Shown here piece after piece: positions 34,006 through 42,777 of a stretch of 64,000 bases of DNA. The notes beneath the pieces are model-generated. The model searched no databases. It was given only the letters and a program-made list of their open reading frames with translations, and was not told where the DNA came from. Source of the DNA: Chitinophagaceae bacterium (lineage in GTDB: Bacteria; Bacteroidota; Bacteroidia; Chitinophagales; Chitinophagaceae); the NCBI GenBank assembly GCA_947447825.1, contig CANFLL010000005.1, positions 1 to 64,000 on the forward strand, read 5' to 3'. Every line of letters begins with the position of its first letter. Position 1 is the first letter of the stretch. Both the position numbers and the translations under genes were made by a program.

Positions 34006-35568
34006 CTAGATGCCTCTTTTCACTATTCTGCCGTTGCGTTCTCCTGTGTGTTTGCCATCATCAACGGTTAGTTTTCCATTAACAATTATATATTTAAACC
34101 CCACCGAAAGTTGGTGAGGGTTATCGTAAGTAGCCAAATCGTTCACTGTTTTTTCATCAAACAAAACAACGTCAGCATTATAGCCTTCGGATAGTAATCC
34201 CCTATTTTTTAATTGAAACTTTTGTGCAGGCAAGCTTGTCATACGCCTTATGGCTTCTTCCAATCCTATCACTTTTTGTTCCCTCACATATTTGCCCAAT
34301 ACTCGTGCATTAGTTCCATAAGATCTTGGGTGTGGTACTGCTTCCCCAACAACTCTGATGCCTCCATCGCTAGCAAACATGTTGAAAGGATATTTCATAA
34401 TTGCCTTCACATCTTCTTCGCACATGCCATGGAAAACCATACTACTTCCTCCATTCAAAATCATATCAATAATAGTGTTTGCTTCATCTTCGGCAGTGTG
34501 TTCTTTGCCAAGGAGTGTATTTACTTCTTCAATGCTTTTGCCATTAAAGCTTGTATCATGTTTGTAGAAGGCCACCACCGCGTAGGCAAAATGTTCTTGT
34601 CCTCTTTTTCTAAGATTTTTAACCATATAATTCACGGCTCTTTTGTGTTGTGCCGCATTATTCATTCTTGCTTTAATGCTGTCTTCACTATCTGCCAAAG
34701 CCCAACTAGGCAGCAAAGTACTTAGTTTAGTGCTACTTGCAGTGTATGGATATTGGTCAATCGTGGCATCAATTCCCTCTTCTCTAGCCTTAATAATAAT
34801 AGGAAGTGTCTCTTTGCTGCGACCCCAATTTTGTTCGCCAACCAGTTTAAAATGCGATACTTCAACTGGCATCTTTGCTTTTCGGGCAATGTCAATGGCT
34901 TCGTTAATGGCTACTACCACACTATCGCCCTCGTTGCGAATGTGACTGGCATAAACCCCATTGTGCTTTGCGGCAGCTTTAGCCAAACGCAGCACCTCTT
35001 CGGTTTTACTGTAAGTGCCCGGAATATAAATTAACCCAGTAGAAAATCCAACAGCCCCATCCTCCATTGCTTTCTCCACAATGCCTTCCATAAGCTGTAT
35101 TTCATTTTCGGTTGGTGTTCTGTTGGCGGTCCCCATCACTTTTTTGCGAACATCATTATGCCCAATAAATGACCCAATATTGATGGAAGTTTTAAGGCTA
35201 TCCAAGTAACTAAAATACTTTTTGATGTCCGTATGCGAATCGCCACAGTTTCCGGTAATGACAGTGGTGACTCCATCAAAAATAAAATTCTTAGCAAGAG
35301 GGTCTTTCTTTTCTAGGTTTTCTATGTGGGTATGAACATCAATAAACCCAGGACAAACAATCAAGCCTGTGGCATCAATAGTTTTATCAGCCTTCCAATT
35401 GTCGAGGTGACCTTTGCCAACTATTTTTCCATTTTTCACGGCAACATCACCCAATATCCAGCTATTGCCAGTGCCATCTATTATTTTTCCATTCTTAATC
35501 AACAGGTCAGCTTGCTGGCCAATGGCAGTTGTAGAAACCAAAAGAAGAAGGGTAATTATTTTTTTCAT
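34006..35568 (-). CDS. secreted D-aminoacylase / N-acyl-D-amino-acid deacylase family amidohydrolase
   Basis: The 520-residue protein has a signal peptide (about 1-18, ...TTAIGQ) and the amidohydrolase core: the metal-binding HTH in CPGFIDVHTHIE, TVITGNCG, ASHIRNEGDSVV, EVSHFKLVGEQNWG (metal ligands Cys, His, His) and FASDGGIRV near the end. GAVGFSTGLIYIPGTYS is typical of D-aminoacylases. The enzyme would hydrolyse N-acyl-D-amino acids in the periplasm, for example from peptidoglycan turnover or dipeptides. It stands alone; the substrate cannot be fixed. Confidence 0.88.
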   Translation of the reverse strand: MKKIITLLLLVSTTAIGQQADLLIKNGKIIDGTGNSWILGDVAVKNGKIVGKGHLDNWKADKTIDATGLIVCPGFIDVHTHIENLEKKDPLAKNFIFDGVTTVITGNCGDSHTDIKKYFSYLDSLKTSINIGSFIGHNDVRKKVMGTANRTPTENEIQLMEGIVEKAMEDGAVGFSTGLIYIPGTYSKTEEVLRLAKAAAKHNGVYASHIRNEGDSVVVAINEAIDIARKAKMPVEVSHFKLVGEQNWGRSKETLPIIIKAREEGIDATIDQYPYTASSTKLSTLLPSWALADSEDSIKARMNNAAQHKRAVNYMVKNLRKRGQEHFAYAVVAFYKHDTSFNGKSIEEVNTLLGKEHTAEDEANTIIDMILNGGSSMVFHGMCEEDVKAIMKYPFNMFASDGGIRVVGEAVPHPRSYGTNARVLGKYVREQKVIGLEEAIRRMTSLPAQKFQLKNRGLLSEGYNADVVLFDEKTVNDLATYDNPHQLSVGFKYIIVNGKLTVDDGKHTGERNGRIVKRGI

Positions 35569-35851
35569 GCTAATAAATTCTACTAATACAATGCAATAAG
35601 TGGTTTTAATGTAACAGTGATATTTATTAGCTGTAGTAGGATTAGATTGATTGTGGGATATTTAGGATTTTGAGGGTAACTTAATCCTACTAAACCTAGT
35701 TCAGAGTAGCTAGTGATAATTTTTGCAAATCATTCGGGTTGTTATCGTCTTTTAAAGAATCATATTTCGTGATTCTAGAAACAAATGAAAAAAATTATAT
35801 TTAGATTTCCAGAATCTAATAATTATTGAAATTATTTCAACTCTCAACTCT

Positions 35852-37108
35852 CTACTTTTTATGATAAGCTATACCTGCAGATCCACTTTCAGATGGTGTT
35901 AATTCGAAGATGTGTTCAGGCAATAAACCTTCTTCTATTCTATGCGACACATATAGTATGGCTGTTTTACTTTCTGAAGCAATCTTGTTAATCAAGTTGG
36001 TTACTACCGAGGCATTATGGTCGTCTAAGCCAGACATGGCTTCATCTAATATTAATAATGGTGGATGCTTCACCATTGCTCTTGCCACCAATGCCAACCG
36101 TTGTTGCCCAAGAGATAGTTGACAGAATACCCTCTTTTTTAACTGACTCATCTCTATCAGTTCCAGCCATTCATCTGCTAATCTTATCTGAATGTCTGAT
36201 GGTTCTTTATATAAACCAATGGAATCCGTGAAGCCAGAAATAATCATTTGTTCAAGTGTATGTCTGGTATTAAATAAGTCTGTCATGGATGGCGTGAGGT
36301 AGCCAATCTTTTGTTTAATAGACCATACTGTTTCGCCCGTGCCTTTTTTTCTACCAAACAATGTGAGGTCTTGGTTATAAGCTTTGGGATTGTCGCCATT
36401 AATCATGGTTAGTAATGTTGTTTTCCCACTACCATTTGGCCCTACTAGTTGCCAAAATTCACCTGCGTTTATCGTCCAGTTTATGTCTTTCACAATCACC
36501 CTTTCCTCATATTTCACCGTCACGTTCTTAAATGAAACCAGTTCCATATTATCCAAAACATATTCTGAAATAGGTGGTGGCACAGTGATAGTAATCTTTT
36601 TTTTAGAGGAAGAAATGTGGGTATTTAGGTAAGATTTTATATCGTTAATGGGGATTAGTTTATCGTCGGAATATTCAAAAGCAACCTTAATAAACGGAAG
36701 AAAATCCCGTTGTCTATTTATTAATTGAATGATGGATGTGTGGTTAGCCATTTCTGTAATGCTTGTTAGCAAAGCTGCTTGTGTGGCAACATCTAGGTTG
36801 TCCATAGGATTGTCTAGAACAATAAAATCGGGCTTTTGAGTTAGCAGATAGGAGAGAAGTGCCTTCTTTTGTTCGCCACTAGATAGGCTTCTGATGCTTC
36901 GATTATATTGTTTAGAAACAATCCATTCTTCATGCAAAGCCTCTTCTTCAATAAACTCATTGAGAACTATGGAGGAGAATAATGCACCTTTTTGCCCACT
37001 AAATTCAGGCAGCATTGTGTGCTGCTTTCCCTCCATGATTTGGTGGGTGAGGTGTAGTTTATTAGCATTGTTTGATAGAAATATTGCCCGATGATTTGTT
37101 TGTGTCAT
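35852..37108 (-). CDS. ModF-like tandem ABC ATPase with degenerate first domain
   Basis: The 418-residue soluble protein carries two ABC ATPase regions. The C-terminal one is intact: Walker A GPNGSGKTT (about 224-232), signature LSLGQQR, Walker B LLILDEAMSGLD and switch His in VSHRIEE. The N-terminal half has a signature (LSSGEQKK) and a Walker B-like FIVLDNPMDNLD, but no GxxGxGKS P-loop is visible in its first 80 residues. In E. coli ModF both domains have Walker A. No permease gene is adjacent. It may have a regulatory rather than a transport role. The glutamate of the first Walker B is replaced (LDN). Confidence 0.78.
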   Translation of the reverse strand: MTQTNHRAIFLSNNANKLHLTHQIMEGKQHTMLPEFSGQKGALFSSIVLNEFIEEEALHEEWIVSKQYNRSIRSLSSGEQKKALLSYLLTQKPDFIVLDNPMDNLDVATQAALLTSITEMANHTSIIQLINRQRDFLPFIKVAFEYSDDKLIPINDIKSYLNTHISSSKKKITITVPPPISEYVLDNMELVSFKNVTVKYEERVIVKDINWTINAGEFWQLVGPNGSGKTTLLTMINGDNPKAYNQDLTLFGRKKGTGETVWSIKQKIGYLTPSMTDLFNTRHTLEQMIISGFTDSIGLYKEPSDIQIRLADEWLELIEMSQLKKRVFCQLSLGQQRLALVARAMVKHPPLLILDEAMSGLDDHNASVVTNLINKIASESKTAILYVSHRIEEGLLPEHIFELTPSESGSAGIAYHKK

Positions 37109-37335
37109 AAATAAAATAAAGGGATAAATGTAAAGGTTTTGGAATGAGAAATCATAATACTCTCTTCATTTCAATGGTTGATATTGCTTCATGTTTTTAC
37201 TTTTTAAGATTAAAGGACTGCATTGCCGAACAGGTTAGTTTTTAGGATTTGCAAAATAAGAACTTTCAGAGTTAATGGGATATACTTAGTTTTGCGCCTC
37301 ACTCAATTAAATTATCCCCTTTATATAATCAGAAG

Positions 37336-38106
37336 ATGAATTTAAAATTATCTCGACCGATTGCTTTCTTAGACTTAGAAACAACAGGTATTAATATTAC
37401 TAATGATAGAATTGTTGAAATTGCAATTGTTAGAATTCAATTGGATGGCAGCAAAGTGGTAAAAAGAAAGCTAATAAATCCTACTATTCCTATTCCAAAA
37501 GCTTCTTCGGACGTGCATGGTATTACAGACGAAATGGTGAAAGATGCACCAACCTTTAAACAAGTAGCCAATGAACTAAAACAGTTTATGGACAACTGCG
37601 ATATGGGCGGCTATAACAGTAATCGTTTCGACTTGCCTTTATTGATTGAAGAGTTTTCTAGAGCAGGCATTACTTTTAATATTGATGGAAGAAAGATGGT
37701 TGATGTTCAAAAGGTTTTCCATCAAATGGAACAACGCACATTGAGCGCAGCTTACAAATTCTATTGCAACAAAACCTTAGAAGGAGCGCATGGTGCAGAA
37801 GTTGATGCCACAGCCACTTGGGAAATATTGGAAGCACAGATAGAAAGATACCCTAATTTAGGCGACACTGTTGAAACAATTGTGAAGTTTACGGGCGAAG
37901 ATGACATAGTTGATTTTGCTCGCCGATTTGTGAAGGATGAAAAAGGAATAGAGGTATTTAACTTCGGAAAACATAAGGGAAAATCAATTGCACAAGTGCT
38001 AAAAGAAGAGCCACAATACTACGATTGGATGATGAAAGGAGACTTTGCCTTGAACACCAAACAAAAGCTAACAGAAATACTTAACAGAACTTTATTGAAG
38101 AAATAG
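37336..38106 (+). CDS. DnaQ-type DEDDh 3'-5' exonuclease
   Basis: The 256-residue protein has an exonuclease domain (about 1-175). Motif I is FLDLETTG (Asp, Glu), motif II has Asp in SNRFDLPLLIEEF, and motif III is HGAEVDATATWE (His and Asp). The C-terminal 60 residues (VFNFGKHKGKSIAQVLKEEPQYYDWMMKGDF) are the ExoX-like C-terminal domain. It would degrade 3' DNA ends in repair, as ExoX or the PolIII epsilon subunit does; no polymerase gene is adjacent. The glycosyltransferase start lies 88 bp downstream. Confidence 0.9.
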   Translation: MNLKLSRPIAFLDLETTGINITNDRIVEIAIVRIQLDGSKVVKRKLINPTIPIPKASSDVHGITDEMVKDAPTFKQVANELKQFMDNCDMGGYNSNRFDLPLLIEEFSRAGITFNIDGRKMVDVQKVFHQMEQRTLSAAYKFYCNKTLEGAHGAEVDATATWEILEAQIERYPNLGDTVETIVKFTGEDDIVDFARRFVKDEKGIEVFNFGKHKGKSIAQVLKEEPQYYDWMMKGDFALNTKQKLTEILNRTLLKK

Positions 38107-38194
38107 CGGAATAATTATCTTCTTTGCAACGAATTTATGGCTTAAAATGTCTATTAAGCGTTTCTTGCCATTGTAAATTATTTATACTATCACG

Positions 38195-38944
38195 TTGAGT
38201 AAATTAGTAATCATACCTACTTACAACGAGAAAGAAAACATTTCTCGTATCATAGCAGCCGTGTTCAATTTGAATGCTGGATACCATGTTTTAATTATAG
38301 ATGACGGTTCTCCCGATGGAACTGCACAGATTGTTAAAGACTTGGCATTGCAATACCCCAATCAATTGTTTATTAATGAAAGAAAGGGGAAATTAGGTTT
38401 GGGGACAGCTTACATACACGGTTTTAAATGGGGAATAGAACACAAATATGATTACCTATTTGAAATGGATGCCGACTTTTCTCATAACCCCAAAGATCTA
38501 GAAAACTTGTATAAAGCCTGTGCCATTGGCGGTGCAGATGTATCTATTGGAAGCCGCTATGTGAAAGGTGGTAAAGTTGAAAATTGGCCTTTGGATAGAC
38601 ACTTTTATTCAAGAGGTGGAGCCTTATTTACAAAACTAATCACTTGGATGCCCATTAATGATCCTACTGCTGGGTTTATGTGCTATTCGAGAAAAGCTTT
38701 AGAAGCAATAAATTTAGATGCTATACATTTTGTGGGGTATGCTTTCCAAATAGAAATGAAGTTTGCTTGTTGGAAACTTGGTTTCAAAATAACAGAAGTG
38801 CCTATCACCTTTATTGACCGTGTGATTGGGGTAAGCAAAATGAGTAAGGGCATCATTAAAGAAGGTGTTTTTGGGGTAATAAAAATTCAGTTCCTTAGCC
38901 TCACCAAGAAATATAGTAAGCAAGTAAAAGCAAAGACAGAATAA
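38195..38944 (+). CDS. polyprenol monophosphomannose synthase-like GT2 glycosyltransferase
   Basis: The 249-residue protein starts at a TTG (38195), because family sequence starts there (MSKLVIIPTYNEKENI) and no ATG precedes it. The Dpm1-type motifs are present: IPTYNEKENI, IIDDGSPDGT, the metal-binding MDADFSHNP (DxD) and SRYVKGGKVENWP. It lacks C-terminal membrane helices, so it is the soluble Dpm1 type that transfers mannose or a similar sugar from GDP-sugar to polyprenyl phosphate at the inner membrane. No matching protein O-mannosyltransferase is in the window. The EamA gene begins 63 bp downstream. Confidence 0.9.
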   Translation: MSKLVIIPTYNEKENISRIIAAVFNLNAGYHVLIIDDGSPDGTAQIVKDLALQYPNQLFINERKGKLGLGTAYIHGFKWGIEHKYDYLFEMDADFSHNPKDLENLYKACAIGGADVSIGSRYVKGGKVENWPLDRHFYSRGGALFTKLITWMPINDPTAGFMCYSRKALEAINLDAIHFVGYAFQIEMKFACWKLGFKITEVPITFIDRVIGVSKMSKGIIKEGVFGVIKIQFLSLTKKYSKQVKAKTE

Positions 38945-39007
38945 ATTTTAATCCAATCAGTATTTGTTTCATAGCTATGTTCTTTCTTTAATCCACAAAT
39001 AAAATGA

Positions 39008-39883
39008 ATGAGGAAAACTTCCTTAATACAACTTCATGCAGCCGTTTTTTTATGGGGCTTCACGGGTGTTTTAGGCAGGCTCATCAGTTTAAATGAAGGG
39101 TTGTTGGTTTGGTATAGAATGCTAATCACCATCATCACTCTTTTTTTAATTATGTGGAAGCAAGGCGAAATAGAAAGACTTCCTAGGAAAACCATTGCAC
39201 AACTTTTTTTAATTGGCGGAATACTTGCTTTGCATTGGGTTTTCTTTTATGGTGCCATCAAGGTGGCTAACATTTCCATAACCCTTATTTGTCTTTCCTC
39301 TAGCGGATTAATTACTGCATTACTAGAACCTTTTATTGTGGGTAGCAAGTTCAGCTTCAAAGAAATAGCCCTTAGTTTAATGGGTATAGTGGGCATTTAT
39401 TTAATCTTTCATTTTGATAGTAAATACCAGAAAGGAATAATAATAGCAATGATTGCCGCCTTTTTAAGTGTCGTTTTTAGTGTACTGAATAAGCGTATAA
39501 TAAACAATGTTTCTTCAAAAAGCATGATGCTTTATGAGCTTACTGGCGGCTGGTTGATACTAACCTTACTGATGCCCTTTTATCTAAAATCTTTCCCCAG
39601 TATTTCACTTTTTCCTAGCTCATTAGATTGGTGCTGGCTACTGATTCTTAGTTGGGCTTGCACAGTATTGGCCATGGATTTATCCTTAAAGGCATTACGC
39701 CATCAATCAGTTTTTACGCAAAATTTAACCTTGAATCTGGAACCAGTCTATGGAATTATCTTAGCATTCATAGTGTTCAAAGAGAATAAAAATTTAAATG
39801 CAAGTTTCTATGTAGGTTTTGGATTGATAGCCCTATCTGTGGCTTTCCAGATGATAAGGGTATTGCATTATAAGAAACACTAG
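39008..39883 (+). CDS. EamA/DMT-family transporter, second copy
   Basis: The 291-residue protein has about ten membrane helices in two EamA halves: LHAAVFLWGFTGVLGRLISLNEGLLVWYRM at the start and YQKGIIIAMIAAFLSVVFSVLNKRIINN in the middle, with the usual LNLEPVYGIILAFIVFKE near the end. The start at 39008 overlaps an out-of-frame ATG at 39004. It resembles the exporter at 9445 only at family level. It lies after the glycosyltransferase gene and 171 bp before tandem array C. Confidence 0.88.
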   Translation: MRKTSLIQLHAAVFLWGFTGVLGRLISLNEGLLVWYRMLITIITLFLIMWKQGEIERLPRKTIAQLFLIGGILALHWVFFYGAIKVANISITLICLSSSGLITALLEPFIVGSKFSFKEIALSLMGIVGIYLIFHFDSKYQKGIIIAMIAAFLSVVFSVLNKRIINNVSSKSMMLYELTGGWLILTLLMPFYLKSFPSISLFPSSLDWCWLLILSWACTVLAMDLSLKALRHQSVFTQNLTLNLEPVYGIILAFIVFKENKNLNASFYVGFGLIALSVAFQMIRVLHYKKH

Positions 39884-40650
39884 GTGTGAAATGTTTACTT
39901 CGTCTTCAATTAATATTTTCATAATGCTACCTTTTAACCACCTACCTAAGTAAGCTTTTGTGATTGATAAATATTCTATCTATTACATAATTTAGTGAAG
40001 ACACTTTTGGGTGGATATAGGTTGAAAAGTCAGTCTTGAGAAACTGTTCTCCACGGAGTTTACTTTAAATCCCACGGAGTTTACTTTAAACTCCAGCGAG
40101 TTTAGTTTAAATCCCACGGAGTTTAGTTTAAACTCCAACGAGTTTAGTTTAAATCCCACGGAGTTTACTTTAAATCCCTGCGAGTTTACTTTAAACTCAA
40201 CGGAGTTTAGTTTAAACTCCAGCGAGTTTATTTTAAATCCCACGGAGTTTAGTTTAAACTCCAGCGAGTTTAGTTTAAATCCCATGGAGTTTATTTTAAA
40301 TCCCATGGAGTTTAAAGTCTCTACTACCCCAAAAAATGAAAAATGAATGCTTTAAATGAAGGTGAGGCTATGCAGAAACAGTCTTTCTAAAGCCTTACTT
40401 TTTCTCTGTAGTGGTGGTTGTATTTATATTCTTTGAAGATTTATTATTAGAAGGGAAGATTTTTTATTAATTGATTGTTTGGAATGGGTGATGGAAAATG
40501 TGTATTATTGCGCCGACAGACTAAATGCTATTTTTTAAGTGATACTAAATTGTAGCATTAAATATAAAAATATCAGAAACATGTATACATTTGTTAAGCA
40601 AACCGACTATACTAACAGTCCTACAAATTTTTAATACTTAAAACAATAAA
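39884..40650. other. ~770-bp spacer with tandem array C
   Basis: The spacer contains array C (40055-40316) and AT-rich flanks. Before the lipoprotein gene, 40317-40650 has no coding sequence that I can support. Confidence 0.6.
40055..40316. repeat. 21-bp palindromic tandem array C (12 units plus a partial)
   Basis: Units start every 21 bp from 40055 to 40307. The template is GGAGTTTA-s-TTTAAA-yTCC with a 2-3 bp joint. GGAGTTT faces AAACTCC, and successive units often alternate GGAG with CGAG and AAACTCC with AAATCCC, so arms also pair across the joints (TAAACTC...GAGTTTA). As in array A the frame stays open on the minus strand, giving a heptad ending Lys-Leu-Asn-Ser, but there is no sign of a real gene start. 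Confidence 0.92.
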
Positions 40651-41355
40651 ATGAAACATTACACTAGAGTTTACATTGCATTAGCAATCTGCTTGACATT
40701 TAGTTGCTCCTCCCCGAAAGAAATTGTGAAATTTCCAACAATACCCGATGAGGAATTTGCTAATCCCAATTTAAAAGAGTATTTCAAATCTACAAAAACA
40801 CCGAATATTGTTTTAAGAGTACCAAATAATAATGATAAAGCGACAACTAATACAAGTACAAATAATGGAAATGACTTATTGTATAATGCAATAGAAAAAG
40901 AATTACTTAGAAATGGATTTAGTGTTAGGGACAGGGGATTGTTTAACGAATTACTGAACAAATCTCAGAATAGCGATTATTCTAAAATTAAACAACTAAC
41001 AAATACTGACTTAATTTTAGAAGTCGTGAATATCGATCGTTCTGTATTATACTCAACGAATAAAATAACTCAAATTACCTCGAAAAGTGAAAAGGAAAAA
41101 ATTGGAAGCATTGATTTTAAAGAAAAAGGAGCTTCTGCTGAATATAAGCTAGTTCTAGTAAAGAATAATGAAATTGCTGGTTCTTACAAGTTTAACTATA
41201 AGCCTTGTCCAGATGGTTGCGAGCTTACTTATTTTAAGTTTACAGGAAAACACAGTGATAAAAAGATACAACTTAGAGAAACCGTTGAGATAAACACTTT
41301 GGAGGAATTTATGAAGGTAACTACTAAAAAATTGGTTGAATCATTTAAACATTAA
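40651..41355 (+). CDS. lipoprotein of unknown function
   Basis: The 234-residue protein has a signal sequence with lipobox (LTFSC-S, Cys19) and a mature region with a helix (NDLLYNAIEKELLRNGFSVRDRGLFNELL) reminiscent of GNA1162/CsgG-like envelope lipoproteins. This is a loose match. Three Cys-containing or charged stretches follow (YKPCPDGCELTYFKF). It stands alone downstream of array C and ends 105 bp before a terminator at 41461. The C-terminal part (VEINTLEEFMKVTTKKLVESF) is helical. Function unknown. Confidence 0.7.
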   Translation: MKHYTRVYIALAICLTFSCSSPKEIVKFPTIPDEEFANPNLKEYFKSTKTPNIVLRVPNNNDKATTNTSTNNGNDLLYNAIEKELLRNGFSVRDRGLFNELLNKSQNSDYSKIKQLTNTDLILEVVNIDRSVLYSTNKITQITSKSEKEKIGSIDFKEKGASAEYKLVLVKNNEIAGSYKFNYKPCPDGCELTYFKFTGKHSDKKIQLRETVEINTLEEFMKVTTKKLVESFKH

Positions 41356-41460
41356 AATGTACGAATACTTATTTGTCATGTAAAATGGTTCATCTATTAA
41401 TTATCGTAGAGACTTTCTTTGATAAGTTTTTATTTATTGTATAATTAGAATATGTTAAAA

Positions 41461-41500
41461 ACAAAAAAGTGTAGCTAACTTAGCTACACTTTTTTGTTTC
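41461..41500 (+). terminator. Rho-independent terminator, perfect 18-bp arms
   Basis: ACAAAAAAGTGTAGCTAA (41461-41478) and TTAGCTACACTTTTTTGT (41480-41497) are exact complements around one base, so the practical loop is TAACTTA. T-runs follow on both strands. It ends the transcript of the lipoprotein gene. Confidence 0.88.
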
Positions 41501-41508
41501 CACTAACC

Positions 41509-41575
41509 CTAGCTGGCGTACATCCAATTAACATGTTGCAAGGCTCGCTGCTACCGCGCCTTCTTTAACGTGTGG
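41509..41575. repeat. GC-rich direct repeat, copy 1
   Basis: This segment is more GC-rich than its surroundings. It starts CTAGCTGGCG and contains CTCGCTGCTACCGCGC at 41544-41559. A related copy at 42409-42475 starts CTAGCGCACG and has CTCGCTGCTGCCGCGC at 42441-42456. The two lie in the same orientation and enclose the PIN pair and the truncated mmcQ copy. Confidence 0.6.
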
Positions 41576-41703
41576 TAACTCTGGGATTGTGTAATCAAGG
41601 ATTTAAAAGTTTTAGCTTCAATAAAAGAATTCAAAGAGTATTTTGCACAGTATATTTGTGAATCCTTTTGAAAAAGATGGGGGATGAACTTAAAAAATAA
41701 GAT

Positions 41704-41886
41704 ATGGGCAAGATAATAAAAATATCAAAGACAGATTCTCCAGAACAAACACTTAAAGCACTTAAACAGCTGGAGAAGAAAAAGCAAGCCCCTAAAACAA
41801 AATCATTAGCAGAATTCTTTGGAAAAATGCCTGGTGTTTTTGGCGATGGACTAACATACCAAAAACAAATGCGCAATGAATGGTAG
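41704..41886 (+). CDS. antitoxin of a PIN-toxin pair
   Basis: The 60-residue protein is Lys-rich and helical (SPEQTLKALKQLEKKKQ), with a C-terminal tail (SLAEFFGKMPGVFGDGLTYQKQMRNEW) typical of short antitoxins that wrap a PIN toxin. The toxin frame begins 11 bp before its stop. There is no clear DNA-binding domain. The partner is broken (see 41876), so this may be a relic or may still neutralise related toxins elsewhere. Confidence 0.65.
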   Translation: MGKIIKISKTDSPEQTLKALKQLEKKKQAPKTKSLAEFFGKMPGVFGDGLTYQKQMRNEW

Positions 41887-42241
41887 ATATTTTGCAGATA
41901 CTAGCACCTTTATCTAACTCTTGGATAAACATCCTGCATTGACAGTGTTATTGGAAAGCGAATGGATTTTTTCGGTTATTACAGAAAGAGAATTGCAATC
42001 AAAGCACAATATTAAACCCGAAGAGATAGCCATAGTAAAAGAAGTACTCTTAGCTTGCAAAAAGGTAATTCATGTTGATGCAATAAATGAGATAACCATC
42101 CAATTAAAAAGAAAATATAGAATTAAACTTCCCGATGCCCTAATTGCTGCTTCTGCTATCATGCTGAACATTCCACTTATCACTTTTGATAAAGGATTTT
42201 CTAAAATTTATGAGCTAGACTTAATTTTGTTTGAACCTTGA
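41876..42241 (+). pseudogene. PIN-domain toxin with a nonsense codon
   Basis: Read from the ATG at 41876, which overlaps the antitoxin, the frame begins Met-Asn-Gly-Arg-Tyr-Phe-Ala-Asp-Thr-Ser, a typical PIN start with the first catalytic Asp in position 8. Codon 14 (41915-41917) is TAA, where relatives would usually have Tyr or another large residue. After it the frame continues to 42241: LLDKHPALTVLLESEWIFSVITERELQSKHNI ... LKRKYRIKLPDALIAASAIMLNIPLITFDKGF, with conserved Glu and PDALIA. A restart at TTG 41921 would drop the first Asp, so the RNase activity should be lost. Confidence 0.82.
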
Positions 42242-42276
42242 GTATGTATATTAATTTATTATGCTAGCTTTATCCC

Positions 42277-42465
42277 ATGGACACAGAACAACTACGCGAT
42301 TATTGTTTAAGCAAACCACTTACCGAAGAAGGATTACCTTTTGGGCCGAATGTGTTGGTGTTTAAAGTGAATGGTAAAATATTCTTGTTGACTAGTTTGG
42401 ATGCCCCGCTAGCGCACGTCAATTCAGCGTTTCAAACGGACTCGCTGCTGCCGCGCAGTCTGTGA
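42277..42465 (+). pseudogene. truncated first copy of mmcQ/yjbR
   Basis: The first 44 codons (MDTEQLRDYCLSKPLTEEGLPFGP ... FLLTSLDAP) are almost the same as the intact gene at 43089, at about 88-90% DNA identity by eye. After the codons for Asp-Ala-Pro the sequence changes abruptly at about 42408 into the GC-rich repeat and reaches a stop at 42463-42465. The remaining 60 or so residues of the domain are missing. Sequence similarity also extends about 20 bp upstream of both starts, consistent with a duplicated segment. Confidence 0.82.
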
Positions 42466-42475
42466 CGAATTGCTT
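42409..42475. repeat. GC-rich direct repeat, copy 2
   Basis: This copy follows directly at the break of the truncated mmcQ gene. It shares CTAGC, GCACGTCAATT-like and CTCGCTGCTGCCGCGC words with copy 1 at 41509. The distance from CTAGC to CTCGCTG is 32 bp here and 35 bp in copy 1. Confidence 0.6.
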
Positions 42476-42561
42476 AGCTAAGATTACGGTAAAGCAATAC
42501 TAATCTTCAAAATCAAATAGAAATAGAAAAGTTTTTGTTCTTAGATTTGTGTAAAATAAAA

Positions 42562-42777
42562 ATGATGGCTACTATAAATGAAGCATTAGACAAATTGATG
42601 GAGCTTGATTTTGAAAGCAGGGAGATGATAATTGAAATTGCCCAAAAAAGACAAGTGGAAGAGCGCCGGAAAGAAATAGCACATAATGCAAAGAAGGCAG
42701 CATCGGCACATAAAGGCAATAAAATCAAAGCTGTGCAGGCATCAGAAATAATTGCCCGCCTTAATAGCTTGGCATAA
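42562..42777 (+). CDS. antitoxin of a RelE/ParE-family pair
   Basis: The 71-residue protein is helical and charged (INEALDKLMELDFESREMIIEIAQKRQVEERRKEIAHNAKKA), with a C-terminal Ser-Glu-Ile-Ile-Ala-Arg-Leu segment. ATG codons at 42562 and 42565 are both possible starts; a TTG at 42535 is not needed. Its stop overlaps the toxin start in TAATG, so translation is coupled. No ribbon-helix-helix fold is obvious, so it may be one of the short antitoxins of the YafQ/RelE group. Confidence 0.7.
   Translation: MMATINEALDKLMELDFESREMIIEIAQKRQVEERRKEIAHNAKKAASAHKGNKIKAVQASEIIARLNSLA

Larger units (their letters stand above)
41356..41703. other. 348-bp spacer with terminator and GC-rich repeat
   Basis: It contains the terminator at 41461-41497 and the first copy of the CTCGCTGCTRCCGCGC repeat (about 41509-41575), described separately. 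No coding sequence is supported. Confidence 0.6.

Noticed and set aside
39992..40306. 104-residue minus-strand frame through array C
   Set aside because: It is a repeat-derived heptad frame with the start inside the array and no ribosome site or homologue.
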